Assembly: GCA_013997645.1 (NCBI GenBank) | Contig: PNKB01000034.1 | Location: 1 to 35,580, forward strand | Reading direction: 5' to 3' | From: Cyanobacteria bacterium PR.3.49 | GTDB taxonomy: Bacteria; Cyanobacteriota; Vampirovibrionia; Obscuribacterales; Obscuribacteraceae | DNA length: 35,580 nucleotides | Translations under genes and position numbers: made by a program | The notes under the pieces: generated by a model | What the model was told of the DNA's origin: nothing | Seen by the model: the letters and a program-made list of their open reading frames with translations, nothing else | Database searches by the model: none | Part shown: one piece after another, positions 16,279 through 25,478 of the stretch | Layout: every line of letters begins with the position of its first letter | How positions within the stretch are numbered: the first letter of the stretch is position 1

Positions 16279-16608
16279 TTATCTTTCAATGCGTTGTGCA
16301 TGTGGAATCGGCACGTCTTCCTCATTATCTATTTTCTGGTTATTTTTGGGCTCACCACGTTCGCCTTCATTTTTTGTTTTTACGACCAAGCCGTCGTTTT
16401 TCAAAATACCTGTGCCTGGCGATTGCCCGTCTTTGACAACTTCGTCGCCATCGGTCAATTCAACACAAGGTAAATCTGCGTTTTTGCACCTGGGTTGTTC
16501 CGTAAGCCACTTTTTCATTTCACCGTAAATCGCATGAAGCCCCTGGTGTATTTCTTGCGCACTTGGTTTTACTATAACGTCAGCGGTTTGCTCTAGTGAG
16601 TTTGCCAT
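16279..16608 (-). CDS. Hypothetical hydrophilic protein
   Basis: A 109-residue protein of unknown family. The first half is helical (QEIHQGLHAIYGEMKKWLTE) and has two cysteines in PRCKNADLPCVEL. The second half is highly charged and probably disordered (KTKNEGERGEPKNNQKIDNE). No membrane segment or signal is seen. The ATG at 16608 has AGAGG about 11 nt upstream. It converges on the SDR gene. Real but unexplained; codon use is ordinary. Confidence 0.5.
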   Translation of the reverse strand: MANSLEQTADVIVKPSAQEIHQGLHAIYGEMKKWLTEQPRCKNADLPCVELTDGDEVVKDGQSPGTGILKNDGLVVKTKNEGERGEPKNNQKIDNEEDVPIPHAQRIER

Positions 16609-16857
16609 GATTATCGTGCCTCTTGGGTCAGGTTCGCAGCCAGCGCCAATCGCATTCGGCTGTCACATTTGCACAATAGCGGCGAGCCATAACCAAACCA
16701 TGGCATTCGTTCAATCCTTTTATTAGCCGCGGACTTTGGTGCGGTCCACGGTGCTGCCGGCGCTTTTTTCAGGGAAGTTATAGTTTGGTTAGTCCTGACT
16801 ATCATAGTGTGGCAATCGAGTCTTGTTGGCTGTTTCTACCCTTTGAGGTTTTTTGCA
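16609..16857. other. Divergent intergenic region with a short frame sharing the MPW[FI]GY motif
   Basis: On the minus strand a 64-codon frame (16611-16805) contains RIERMPWFGYGSPLL. The same short nucleotide and peptide motif recurs at about 21320 upstream of another orphan gene. Near 16781-16796 on the plus strand the related string TAGTTTGGTTAGTCC appears. I see no convincing gene here; it probably holds promoters for both neighbours. Confidence 0.35.
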
Positions 16858-18309
16858 ATGACACATCCGATTGAGTCTTTTCAGCCACGCGCAGTAAGAA
16901 CAGAAGATAATCAAGTATCTAATCGTCTTTTGGATGTTGTAAATGCGGACAGGCAAATTGTTTTGCCGAATCCGAATTCGACAAAAGAAATGTCGTCCAA
17001 TAGAAATGATCAGCTGGATTTCGGAACCTCTGGTGATCTCTATGGAGACCGCGCATGGGAAGAATCCGACTCAACTTCAACCTTGGAAAACCAGATTGTT
17101 GCCTTCGGCTTGGGACCCGAATTCGCCAGCAATATGAGTGTCTTCGAAGAGCGGATGGGAATGAGTGAGGAAAGCAAAGCTTCAGTTGATGCGACATACA
17201 GAAGTATATCAACTCTTCTTGCGTCGACTGATGGCGCGTTGACGAATGAGCAGCGCATTGGTCTGGCTCAAGAAATGATGCGTCATGCTGCCAGTCCGAT
17301 GAATGTAAATCAGGGTGCCTACAATATGTGTGTGCCTGCTTCGATGCAAGGAAAAATCTGGTCTGCGCATCCGGATAAAGCCGCTCAAATAATTACTCAA
17401 GCAGCATTATATAGTGCGTTTACGGCAGTCGATGGCTCTGTTGTCGCTCTCGATCAAAATTCGATTCGCTCAGATTTTCAACCACAAATTCCAGGCTTAG
17501 AGAATGTCAGCGGTCGCGACCGTTCGGAGCAAATACTTCAAACTGCGATCATAAATTCATTTCTTCAGTATAAGCAACTGCAGTATTCGCTGGTTGAGCC
17601 CACCGTAAAGTCCACAGGAGAGCGCATTACACCAATCGGTGACCCTGCGACTAACGTTTATCCACTTGGATTGCCGACCATACTCGACGAGTCGATGCTT
17701 GCAAATACATATGCGAGATTGACGGGCGACAATTCGGTTGTTGGCAGTGATTTTTTGACTACCTATTTAGATGCTTACAATGCAGACGAACTGGGAGAGC
17801 GGTTTTCACAACTGAAGAGTGACGGCTCTTTTCCGCAGTTGGCGTCAATAAGCGCACTTGATCCTATCGTGACTGCCGTCATAGGTGAAGAAAATGCGCG
17901 CGGTGCTGCAGAGCAAAACATTTCAAGGCATGTAGTGTTGATTGAAAATTTTGACGAAGATACCAACACTGTTCTCGTTCGCAATCCACTGAGCGGAGAT
18001 AAGCCAATCGTTGTTTCTCTAGAGGCATTTTCCAATGCTTTGAGAAGCGAACCCCTGAGCGATACAGACATGGTCATGAGGACTTTCAATGACGGTTTGA
18101 AATTTTCGAACGGAAGTCTGAGTCTGAAAGCTTTGCAAGAAAATATTGCTGCTCTGCCGCAGTATCAGCGTCATAATTACCTGGACGGGGTTCTGTTCGG
18201 GAGTCAGTTAAATGCTGACCAGGTCCTCACTCAACAGCAACAAGAGCGGCTTGGTCTGGCGGAGCGAATGGGTTTTTTAGAACGATTGGGTGCGAAACTT
18301 GGTATGTAA
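16858..18309 (+). CDS. Large orphan protein with a cysteine-peptidase-like Cys/His/Asn pattern
   Basis: 483 residues from ATG 16858, which has GAGG nine bases upstream; an in-frame earlier start at 16807 is less likely. The first about 75 residues are polar and disordered. A helical part follows (ENQIVAFGLG ... GALTNEQRIGLAQEMMRH). The segment NQGAYNMCVPAS places Cys158 in a context like the nucleophile of papain/C39-type peptidases. NISRHVVLIENFDED has His358, and TVLVRNPLSGD has Asn376, in the expected order and with the typical beta-strand surroundings. No signal peptide is visible. The C-terminus is Gln-rich (LTQQQQERLGLAERMG). It may be a cysteine peptidase or an effector, but this rests on motif order only. 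Confidence 0.75.
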   Translation: MTHPIESFQPRAVRTEDNQVSNRLLDVVNADRQIVLPNPNSTKEMSSNRNDQLDFGTSGDLYGDRAWEESDSTSTLENQIVAFGLGPEFASNMSVFEERMGMSEESKASVDATYRSISTLLASTDGALTNEQRIGLAQEMMRHAASPMNVNQGAYNMCVPASMQGKIWSAHPDKAAQIITQAALYSAFTAVDGSVVALDQNSIRSDFQPQIPGLENVSGRDRSEQILQTAIINSFLQYKQLQYSLVEPTVKSTGERITPIGDPATNVYPLGLPTILDESMLANTYARLTGDNSVVGSDFLTTYLDAYNADELGERFSQLKSDGSFPQLASISALDPIVTAVIGEENARGAAEQNISRHVVLIENFDEDTNTVLVRNPLSGDKPIVVSLEAFSNALRSEPLSDTDMVMRTFNDGLKFSNGSLSLKALQENIAALPQYQRHNYLDGVLFGSQLNADQVLTQQQQERLGLAERMGFLERLGAKLGM

Positions 18310-18318
18310 AATTTCAGC

Positions 18319-18993
18319 CTATGTTTTAAATCTATAGCCGACTCTGGGAACAGTTTCAATCCATTCGATGCCCGGATCTGCATCTGCAAGTTTTTTTCTC
18401 AGTCTCATCATGCATGTTCTGATTGCGTCTTCCGTGGCGGTTGTGTCTGCTTTCCAAACTCTTTCAATGAGGGCGTCGTTGCTAAAAACTTCAGTCTTGT
18501 GGCGCATTAGAAATTCAAGAACTGCAAATTCCTTTGGCTGCAAGATCACTTCTTTTTCATTGATGTAGCAACGACGCGCTTGCGTGTCCAGCGACATGCC
18601 ACCGTGTTCGAGCGTGTTTGAGACCTGGTCAGTTGCTCTTCTCAAGATTGCTCGAACTCGCGCCGATAGCTCTCGGAGATTGAAAGGTTTGGTCAGATAA
18701 TCATCTGCGCCGGTATCAAGACCTTGCTCTCGTTGCTCTATGGCACTGTTGCCCGTGAGCATGATAATCGGCGTTTTTACTTTCCTGTTGCGCAAATCCT
18801 TGCACAATTCAATTCCAGTTTTACCAGGCATCGACCAGTCGAGCAGTATTACATCGTATTTGGAAACCGCCAGATAATCTTCGGCTTCTTCGGCTGATGC
18901 CGCGAGCTCAACAGTGTGCTGCTCCAGCGTGAGCCATTCGCGCACCGAATCGCTCAATTTGCTATCGTCATCAACAACCAAAATCTTTGCCAA
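18319..18993 (-). CDS. OmpR-family response regulator
   Basis: A 224-residue two-domain regulator. The receiver has the acidic pair in VVDDD (7-10), phosphorylatable Asp52 in ILLDWSMPG, Thr80 and Lys102 in YLTKPFN. The C-terminal winged-helix DNA-binding domain includes QPKEFAVLEFLMRH and ends in the typical ETVPRVGYRFKT. It lies 56 nt after the histidine kinase on the same strand and is its likely partner. Phosphorylation would activate DNA binding at unknown promoters. Confidence 0.96.
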   Translation of the reverse strand: MAKILVVDDDSKLSDSVREWLTLEQHTVELAASAEEAEDYLAVSKYDVILLDWSMPGKTGIELCKDLRNRKVKTPIIMLTGNSAIEQREQGLDTGADDYLTKPFNLRELSARVRAILRRATDQVSNTLEHGGMSLDTQARRCYINEKEVILQPKEFAVLEFLMRHKTEVFSNDALIERVWKADTTATEDAIRTCMMRLRKKLADADPGIEWIETVPRVGYRFKT

Positions 18994-19049
18994 AATCCTG
19001 CCCTACTTAAGGTTGCAGAAATTATAGCAATTAATGATAAGCGCATCGT

Positions 19050-20534
19050 CTAACCGACCGGAGCAAGTTTTATGCTGACCCAAAACTCGCTGCCGACCCC
19101 TTCTTGTGAATCTACACCGATGCTGCCGCCGTGCAAATTCACAATCGAGCGACAAATGTTCAGCCCCAAACCTGTTCCTATCATGGCATCTGCCGCAGAG
19201 GCCTGAGCGAATTTTTCAAATATTTGGGAACGCTTTTCTTCAGGAATGCCTTTGCCTTGATCGACAATACGAATCTCTGCAAACTGCTCGACTGCGGCCG
19301 ATTTTATAAAAATAGTTCCGCCCTTTGGAGAGAATTTAATTGCATTCGAGAGCAGGTTGACAAAAACCTGAACCAGTCTGTCTTTGTCCGCCAAAATTTC
19401 AATATCGACTGGTTTTGATTCGATTGTCAGTTCGTTTTTCTCAGCCCAAGCAAGAACGGAGGCGACGGATTCATCAATGATTGTTTGGAGTGCGACTTTT
19501 TCGACTTGCAATTCCATCATGCCGGCTTCAAGTTTTTCCGCATCGAGGAAGTCGTTGATGAGCGCAAGAATACGATTGGAGCTTATTTCGGCGTTTTTCA
19601 TCATGCGCTGCCCTCGGTCGTTCAATTCTCCGGCAACTCCGGCATCGAGAAACTCGAAAAATGCTTGAATCGTATTCAACGGGCTGCGAATATCGTGAGT
19701 GACCATTCTCACAATTTCCTGGCGCATTCTCTCAACCTCGCGCTCCTTTTCTCTGGTTTCTGCCAGGCATTCGGCCATAAAATGAAATGATTTGTCAACT
19801 CTGGCAAATTCGTCATCTCCACTCAATTGCGGCTTGAGTGGTTTGTCTGCAGCTAAGAGAAAAGTGTTTTCTTGCAAGGTATTCAATCGTCTTACGATGT
19901 ACACGACAACATAAGCGGTCGAAGCGGCCGTCGTGCAAAGTATGAATAAGAGCACCAGCCACAAAAGCCCTTTGATTTGCTGCCGTTGAGATGCTGCAAG
20001 CTCGCGACTCTTGTCTGCTAAATCATGCTCTACTTCAGCAATTGACATGATCGAGTCGAAGCCGAGAGTGAAAAATGTTTTTCGTATCCCTGTGTCGAAT
20101 GTCTTTGCTGCATCGAACAAAGCGGTGATGTCGCGCCGCCTGTAAGCATCAAAGGTACGCTCAAAAGTTTCGTTAATCTGAGCGTATGTTTTCTCCACGT
20201 CGGTTACGACACGCTCTTGTCGCTCGTTTCCTTTCACCAGGTCCTTGAGCTGGCGAATCTCCGCACCGACCTGGTGTGATTTATTCAGATATCCGCGCAA
20301 GTCCACACGAGTCCGCTTCAAGTCTTCTTGTTCGAGCTTGAGCGCTATCTTCATCACATTTGCCGATATGTCGCAGACAAGCTCGTAGACATTACGAGAA
20401 TGCTCAAAGCGCTTTGCGTCTTGCTCTGCTGCGTCAAGCATAAGATTGAAGAAGAGAAGCAGTGCACAAGAAATTGTCGCTGGCACCAGAGTCAGCAGCA
20501 TCCCTTTTTGGAAAATTGTCAGGCGAATATTCAC
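19050..20534 (-). CDS. Sensor histidine kinase
   Basis: A 494-residue inner-membrane kinase. Transmembrane helices at about 11-33 and 188-214 flank a roughly 150-residue helical sensor domain, probably a four-helix bundle. A HAMP-like linker (about 215-265) follows. Conserved boxes are the H box VTHDIRSPLN with His280, the N box NLLSNAIKFSPKG, the G1 box DQGKGIPEE and the G2 box GTGLGLNICRSIV. It would autophosphorylate on His280 and pass the phosphate to Asp52 of the downstream OmpR-type regulator. The sensed signal is unknown. Confidence 0.95.
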   Translation of the reverse strand: MNIRLTIFQKGMLLTLVPATISCALLLFFNLMLDAAEQDAKRFEHSRNVYELVCDISANVMKIALKLEQEDLKRTRVDLRGYLNKSHQVGAEIRQLKDLVKGNERQERVVTDVEKTYAQINETFERTFDAYRRRDITALFDAAKTFDTGIRKTFFTLGFDSIMSIAEVEHDLADKSRELAASQRQQIKGLLWLVLLFILCTTAASTAYVVVYIVRRLNTLQENTFLLAADKPLKPQLSGDDEFARVDKSFHFMAECLAETREKEREVERMRQEIVRMVTHDIRSPLNTIQAFFEFLDAGVAGELNDRGQRMMKNAEISSNRILALINDFLDAEKLEAGMMELQVEKVALQTIIDESVASVLAWAEKNELTIESKPVDIEILADKDRLVQVFVNLLSNAIKFSPKGGTIFIKSAAVEQFAEIRIVDQGKGIPEEKRSQIFEKFAQASAADAMIGTGLGLNICRSIVNLHGGSIGVDSQEGVGSEFWVSIKLAPVG

Positions 20535-20614
20535 GATGTGTCCGCAATAATGAGAGCGCCAAAAGCCCTGATTATATCCTCTTAGTTGTTGTGCGATGGT
20601 TGCTCGCGGCTATT

Positions 20615-21196
20615 TTAGTTCGTGGGTGCAGCCGAAAATGTTCCTGTGTAGGTCCCCGCTGGTGCCTGCCTGTCTCTTGTAATTGCAAAGGAGTACTTGA
20701 ATCCATCTGCGGTAAAGGATGCTCCTCCGCTGCCAGGAAGAACAGTGAAAGCTCCGAATGAAACTCCTGAGTTTTCCGGATATCGATAAATCACGTGACC
20801 CCGAAAATTGTCCGCGCGGGTGGGAGAAATCACTCTTTCGGGCTTGCCTTCTTCTTTAATTGTGATTTTGCCGTCCGTAGCAAATAATGCGGTTCCGACA
20901 CCCGGGACGCTCATGAACATCGAGTGGTCTTTATGCATCTCCACCAGGGCGCCATTTTCAGCAACAAACTTCCCGTCGATTGCAGTCTGGAGATCGATGC
21001 GCTGTGCTTCCTGGTAGGAATGTTCGTTTGCGGAGGAAACCAGTTCGATCTGCGGTAAAAGTGGATATTTTGCGAGATTGTCTGTAGATGGTTGGAATGT
21101 ATTAAAAGCCGTAAATTGCACTTCTTCATGCAGGCGTGCAGAAACAAGAGCGACGTTGCTGTCAGTGCGAGACTCGGCGAGCGAAAAGTTTTCCAT
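20615..21196 (-). CDS. Hypothetical beta-rich protein
   Basis: A 193-residue protein without a recognised family. After a polar N-terminus (MENFSLAESRTDSNVALVSA) it has many short predicted strands: GKFVAENGALVEMHKDHSMF, GTALFATDGKITIKEEG, GVSFGAFTVLPGSGGASF and KYSFAITRDRQAPAG. A beta-sandwich or beta-helix is likely. There is no signal peptide. ATG 21196 has GAGGTGG upstream. It stands 80 nt before the histidine kinase on the same strand and might be co-transcribed with it. Confidence 0.65.
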   Translation of the reverse strand: MENFSLAESRTDSNVALVSARLHEEVQFTAFNTFQPSTDNLAKYPLLPQIELVSSANEHSYQEAQRIDLQTAIDGKFVAENGALVEMHKDHSMFMSVPGVGTALFATDGKITIKEEGKPERVISPTRADNFRGHVIYRYPENSGVSFGAFTVLPGSGGASFTADGFKYSFAITRDRQAPAGTYTGTFSAAPTN

Positions 21197-22032
21197 GCGA
21201 CCACCTCTCAGTAGAAACTGTGTAGAAGCTCGAGACAGTGCGGCAACTCGATTACTGTGATGCTAAAGCCTGCCCGATCTCTCCTCTACCACCTGATAGT
21301 GGCAGGGCGGTATAACCAATCCATGGCATTGGGTGGCGGAAAGTTGTGAGCAGTTTTTGGAACTCCAGCGCGTCAACCTCGATGTCAGAGGCACTGCGTC
21401 TTTTCGCATCGATTACTGCGGCAACGAAGAGCCGACGGTAGTGAGCGTAAGTGGTAAATTCTATAAGGAGCGCTTGCGGCAAGCCTGCGAACGGTTGTAC
21501 AAACGGATCAAATGCGAATCAATGCATTAGGGGTGCGCGTTTCTTTAACGAACATGGCTGCCCGTGAATTTTTTTCCAGTACGCTTCTAGGATTACGCCC
21601 GACATATCATCTGGCATTTCAATGCCATATTCATTCATGTATTTTGCCAATCGTAGTCCCTTCCAAAGTCCCCAATTATTTCGCAGCTATTTTATATAAA
21701 CATTCTACAAGCGTGTCAGCAGAGCAAGGGTCGGTTGATTTCAGCAAAATTGAGACTCGTTATTGAACCGGGCATTCGTTAATAGCCATCCATATTGACT
21801 CATCTTCGTCAACAGGACATATCGGGAACCGCCAAGGCGCGCAAAAAGAGGTCGAATGGCACCTGCGAGAATACATTATTGGGGTTCAAAGGTGGCTCGT
21901 GATGCTGATTTCTGACACGATTTCTGAGGGGAATGCCTTTAAGCTGGCACCGGTTCTAGAGAATTCATTTTGGGCACCCCGTTGAATTATTTAGAACCCC
22001 TTAAAAGCGTCGTAGGCGCGTTGATACAGGAA
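21197..22032. other. Gene-poor region with a possible gene remnant
   Basis: About 830 nt without a convincing gene. On the minus strand at 21252-21482 a 76-codon frame has protein-like composition (SASDIEVDALEFQKLLTTF, then HPMPWIGYTALPL) but begins only with TTG and lacks a ribosome binding site. It may be a remnant, and it shares MPW[FI]GY with the frame near 16700. Opposite it, on the plus strand at 21333-21530, is another weak frame. The rest shows no structure I can support. Confidence 0.35.
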
Positions 22033-23070
22033 ATGGAGAGAAGAACAAACGTCCAGCTACTATATATTGAGAAGAAGAAACCTCTGAGAAGCACAATTGT
22101 GGTTATTGACTCCATCGCAAATCATTTAACGCTTTCGCTTGTGTTGGTCCTAGTGCTCTGCACCCCGCCTTCTCTTGCCCGTGAAGTTGGAGAACTCAGA
22201 AAAGCAGAAGTGGCCTTTGAAGCCAAGCGTTACGCTGAAGCGGAGCAAATACTTTTGCGACTGGCGGGTGGCGGAAATGCCAGAGCAGCAAGGATTCTAG
22301 GTAACTGCTATATGAATGGAAGAGGTGTGCCACTGGATTACAGTAAGGCGAGAGCATGGATCGAAAAAGCAGTAGCGGCTGGACAACCTGGAGCGATGGA
22401 CGACTTGGCCTGGCTTCTGGACTCGGGATTGGGTGTTCCACAAAATCACAAGCTAGCAATGTCTTACCGAGAGCGAGCGGCTGGTCTGGGCAATCCAGAT
22501 GCACAATTTTCTATGGGGCTCCACTGCATGCGCGGCACCAATACTAAACAGGATTTTTCGCGCGCGTTCAAATATTTTCAGTCAAGCGCTAAAAGCGGTA
22601 TCGGAAATGCGGAATGCTTACTCGCGCATATGTATGAAAACGGTATGGGCGTCTCGAAAAATCAACAAAGCGCGGCGGCTTTGATGAAATCCGCCAAGTC
22701 TCATGGCTGTTCGGGAGGAGAATATGAGATCGGAAGAACCTATTTGCGAGGACTAGGAATACCCAAAGATTATGGCAAGGCTCACCTTTGGTTCACCCAA
22801 GCGGCCGCAGACGGCAGCGCCCATGCCATGAACGATCTCGCGATGATGTATTTTCACGGCGTAGGCGTCAAAATTGATGATAAGAAAGCACTGGAGTGGG
22901 AGCTTAAGGCTGAGAGAAATGGCTGTCCTACAGCTAAATTCAATTTGGCGGAAAGATACAGAGATGGATATGGCGTACCGAAGGATCTCAAAAAAGCAAG
23001 GTTGCTATTTGACGAGGCGGCGAAACTGGGCTACACCGTGACTGAAGATGTTAACAGAGTTCATCGATGA
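22033..23070 (+). CDS. Exported Sel1-like repeat protein
   Basis: 345 residues from ATG 22033; an in-frame TTG at 21970 is possible, and neither has a strong ribosome binding site. The N-terminus has a signal-like hydrophobic stretch (LTLSLVLVLVLCTPPSLA) preceded by basic residues, so export is likely. Seven or so Sel1-type repeats follow, each near 36 residues, with units such as RILGNCYMNGRGVPLDYSKA, EYEIGRTYLRGLGIPKDYGK and KFNLAERYRDGYGVPKDLKK. These alpha-solenoid repeats serve as protein-interaction scaffolds, often in envelope or stress signalling. Its partner is unknown. Confidence 0.88.
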   Translation: MERRTNVQLLYIEKKKPLRSTIVVIDSIANHLTLSLVLVLVLCTPPSLAREVGELRKAEVAFEAKRYAEAEQILLRLAGGGNARAARILGNCYMNGRGVPLDYSKARAWIEKAVAAGQPGAMDDLAWLLDSGLGVPQNHKLAMSYRERAAGLGNPDAQFSMGLHCMRGTNTKQDFSRAFKYFQSSAKSGIGNAECLLAHMYENGMGVSKNQQSAAALMKSAKSHGCSGGEYEIGRTYLRGLGIPKDYGKAHLWFTQAAADGSAHAMNDLAMMYFHGVGVKIDDKKALEWELKAERNGCPTAKFNLAERYRDGYGVPKDLKKARLLFDEAAKLGYTVTEDVNRVHR

Positions 23071-23127
23071 TGAAGGCGAGAGGGCAGCATAATCAGGAGT
23101 ATCAGACACCGATAGTTGGAATATGCC

Positions 23128-23574
23128 ATGCCTGAGTTCGTGACCTCATTTCATAGGTCAAAATTGCCTGAATTTGCAGTTTTTCCATTTACCAAACACG
23201 TACTGGAGGAAGTCTTGCGCGACATTCCGCAGGCATCGATAGCGATTAGTTTTTTCGCTTGGCGTTCCGACAAGACCTTCGGACGCAAATCTGGAAAAGG
23301 CCGCGGAATGAAGGTCAGCCGAAAGGATGCTGATACCGATGTTTTTTCCGCACACTATTTCCGAGGCGAGTGGACAATTTGGGTCTTTCCTGTACGTAAC
23401 GATAAAGAAGAAAGGATCAAAGAACTCTTACACAAAGAGGGCTTTGAGCGCCTACGGGAATGGTTTTTGGAGAAAGCACCGATTGAAGATCCTCGGAGCA
23501 CCGGCTATGAGTCTCCGTCCCATTTGAACGTTGAATTTGATGGGCAGAAGCTTCTTTACCGACTGACCGGCTAG
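23128..23574 (+). CDS. Hypothetical protein
   Basis: 148 residues from ATG 23128 (MPEFVTSFHRSKLPEFAVFP); a TTG four codons earlier is in frame. Neither start has a strong ribosome binding site. The protein is a compact alpha/beta type with HVLEEVLRDIPQ, SAHYFRGEWTIWVFPVRND and RLREWFLEKA. No family is recognised. It is 57 nt downstream of the Sel1-repeat gene and 23 nt upstream of the next gene, so these may be one transcript. Confidence 0.6.
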   Translation: MPEFVTSFHRSKLPEFAVFPFTKHVLEEVLRDIPQASIAISFFAWRSDKTFGRKSGKGRGMKVSRKDADTDVFSAHYFRGEWTIWVFPVRNDKEERIKELLHKEGFERLREWFLEKAPIEDPRSTGYESPSHLNVEFDGQKLLYRLTG

Positions 23575-23597
23575 GAAAGAGAAACATAAAATCAATC

Positions 23598-24164
23598 ATG
23601 GGACTTTCTGAGCGCAATAAAATGCCAGAGACACACGAGGCACTGCCAATACTGCGGCGAAGGAAAAAAATTCTTGTCGTTACTTTGGCAGTGAGCACGT
23701 TCATCTGCATTTGCTGTCTGTGGCCACATTGGGTGGTTTACTTCATGCTGGCGCCGATTATGGGCGAACGATTCTCTAAGTGTTACTTCTCTGTCGATGC
23801 CGCTCCTGATGATCGACCTGTGTTTACTTTTAGGCAAAGCGACAACCAAGCGCACCCGTTTGTCAGCATTGCCATTTATGAATTTGATCCATCAATGCCT
23901 CAAAAAGACGGACGGAAATTGTGGTTGTTACGTGAAGAGTCTCCATACAAAGGTCATCTCTTGAGACTAACTTATGGTTTATGTCCGCCAAGCTTCAAAC
24001 AGATTTCTGGACCGGATCCTCTTGTGTCCGGGCACCTTTATAGAGTTTGCACTTTTAGAGTAAACGAGCTATTCAAAAAGAATGGACCAAACCAATATGA
24101 ACATGTCTCCTGGGAAAGATATAGGAAAGGCGTCAAGACAGGGCTTTTCAAAATCGCGAAATAG
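23598..24164 (+). CDS. Hypothetical membrane-anchored protein
   Basis: 188 residues. An N-terminal basic stretch (LRRRKK) precedes one hydrophobic helix (about 24-52, ILVVTLAVSTFICICCLW...). The remainder is a soluble beta-rich domain, including FVSIAIYEFDPSMPQKDGR and LVSGHLYRVCTFRVNELF. The topology suggests an anchor with an extracytoplasmic domain. The start at ATG 23598 is chosen for length; a second ATG at residue 9 is possible. No family is recognised. It probably shares a transcript with the preceding gene. Confidence 0.65.
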   Translation: MGLSERNKMPETHEALPILRRRKKILVVTLAVSTFICICCLWPHWVVYFMLAPIMGERFSKCYFSVDAAPDDRPVFTFRQSDNQAHPFVSIAIYEFDPSMPQKDGRKLWLLREESPYKGHLLRLTYGLCPPSFKQISGPDPLVSGHLYRVCTFRVNELFKKNGPNQYEHVSWERYRKGVKTGLFKIAK

Positions 24165-24421
24165 AATTTGTGGTAAGGAATTTGAGCCGTTCATTACGGG
24201 ACAGCAGCGCGCTTTGGGGAATAAAAAACTTAGCACCAAATACGGTGCTGAATACCAATTCGGAATATGGTTAAAGCATATTCCAGCTTAAACATCATCA
24301 AACAACCTTGGGCGAGCAGCGAGCACCAGTAGGTTGCTTTGACTAGATATCAATTGACACCCTTTGACTTCTGAGGGGCCCAAAGTGGCCCGGAGGAAAA
24401 TCAAAAAGTCCCGAAAAGCTT

Positions 24422-24493
<72 letters not shown>

Positions 24494-25235
24494 GCAGGCT
24501 ATTCATTATATATGTATGTCCGCCGCTAGAGAAATAGCGGGCGGCAGTTTGTAACAGCCCGTCTGGACGGCTGGGCCTGTTGTTCGAGCTTGGACTTTTC
24601 TAAAAGGACTGGGATTTTGTCGTCCACACTACGCTTAGATCTCTTGGCAACCGGGTATGAAGTTTGAGCATAATAAGGTTGGCTTTACTGCGAGCAACTG
24701 CAAGTGGTACCCGACCGCCTTCAATCCAGAAAGCTGGAGCCGGACTTGCGAATGGCCTGCTGATGGGACGAGGAAGCTGATGTAGCGTCGAGGCGTTGCA
24801 TCGGAGCTTGTAACCGGTTCGCCGGTGATTTCGTCAGCACAACACAGCAAAAGCGGATTGAGATAGTTGTATATGCGATTGATATTGCATGTATTGCTTT
24901 CTTGTCTTGCGTGTCCCAAGGGGCTTCTAGAGACCCTGATAACATCAGTGTTTTCGGAGCCAGTGTGCAACTCCAGCACTTGAATAGGCCGAGCGCACTT
25001 CCTAGTCAAGTGCGTGTGTTTCGGCTTGCCATCAGCATCCCGCGTGGTTATGCGTGGGATGCTTTATGGCGTATGTATTTTATCTGTAATGTATATGTGA
25101 TCGCTAGATTCGCATATCATGCCAGTTTTCATCGGTTGTTCAAATGATCGAAGCGATCGCAAGATCGCAAATTTTCAACACTGGTCCAGCGCTGCGCTTT
25201 CGAAAAACCGCATGATTAAAAGAAAAACGGGGTAC
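24494..25235. other. Gene-poor stretch between tRNA-Thr and the candidate RNA
   Basis: It holds several hairpins: CCGCC-GCTA/TAGC-GGGCGG at about 24521-24543, and AGCATCCC/GGGATGCT at 25034-25063, the latter followed by TTTAT. On the minus strand, 24635-25009 is open for 124 codons with protein-like stretches (TDVIRVSRSPLGHARQ, YLNPLLLCCADEITGEP) but no good start or ribosome binding site. It may be a decayed gene; I do not call it. Confidence 0.35.
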
Positions 25236-25264
25236 TTCACACGGTTGGATACGGTTGGTATATT
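25236..25264 (+). promoter_or_regulatory. Sigma-70-type promoter of the candidate RNA
   Basis: TTCACA at 25236-25241, a 17-nt spacer, then TATATT at 25259-25264. Each hexamer matches consensus at five of six positions. The predicted start is near 25271. Confidence 0.65.
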
Positions 25265-25270
25265 GAAAGA

Positions 25271-25478
25271 GTAAACGGTGAGCGGTTAAGCGAAGTAACC
25301 GCTTTGAGCCGAGGGACACTACGGAAACAGCAGGTCGGCGCCGACCGGAAACGACAGTAGGTGGTTCGCCCCGAGTGAAGGACTGACTGAATCTCGAGGA
25401 AATACTGAGCCCACAGCAATGGGCAGTCAGGCAGTAGCTTAAACACCGCAGCGGAGCAATCCAAGCGGTGTTTTTGTT
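25271..25478 (+). ncRNA. Unidentified structured small RNA (about 208 nt)
   Basis: A good promoter upstream and a strong intrinsic terminator downstream enclose about 208 nt with no plausible reading frame but dense complementarity. Visible stems are AGCGGTTA/TAACCGCT (25281-25288 with 25296-25303), CACTAC/GTAGGTG with one bulge (25317-25322 with 25357-25363), the palindrome GGTCGGCGCCGACC (25333-25346), and CTGACT/AGTCAG (25383-25388 with 25425-25430) enclosing GCCCA/TGGGC. Three GGAAA-containing internal loops recur. I do not find the conserved cores I know of RNase P RNA, tmRNA or SRP RNA. Length and arrangement would allow a 6S-like RNA, but this is not shown. Confidence 0.55.

Noticed and set aside
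25153-25160. GCGATCGC, the cyanobacterial HIP1 octamer
   Set aside because: I noted it only here; a single occurrence says nothing about taxonomy.
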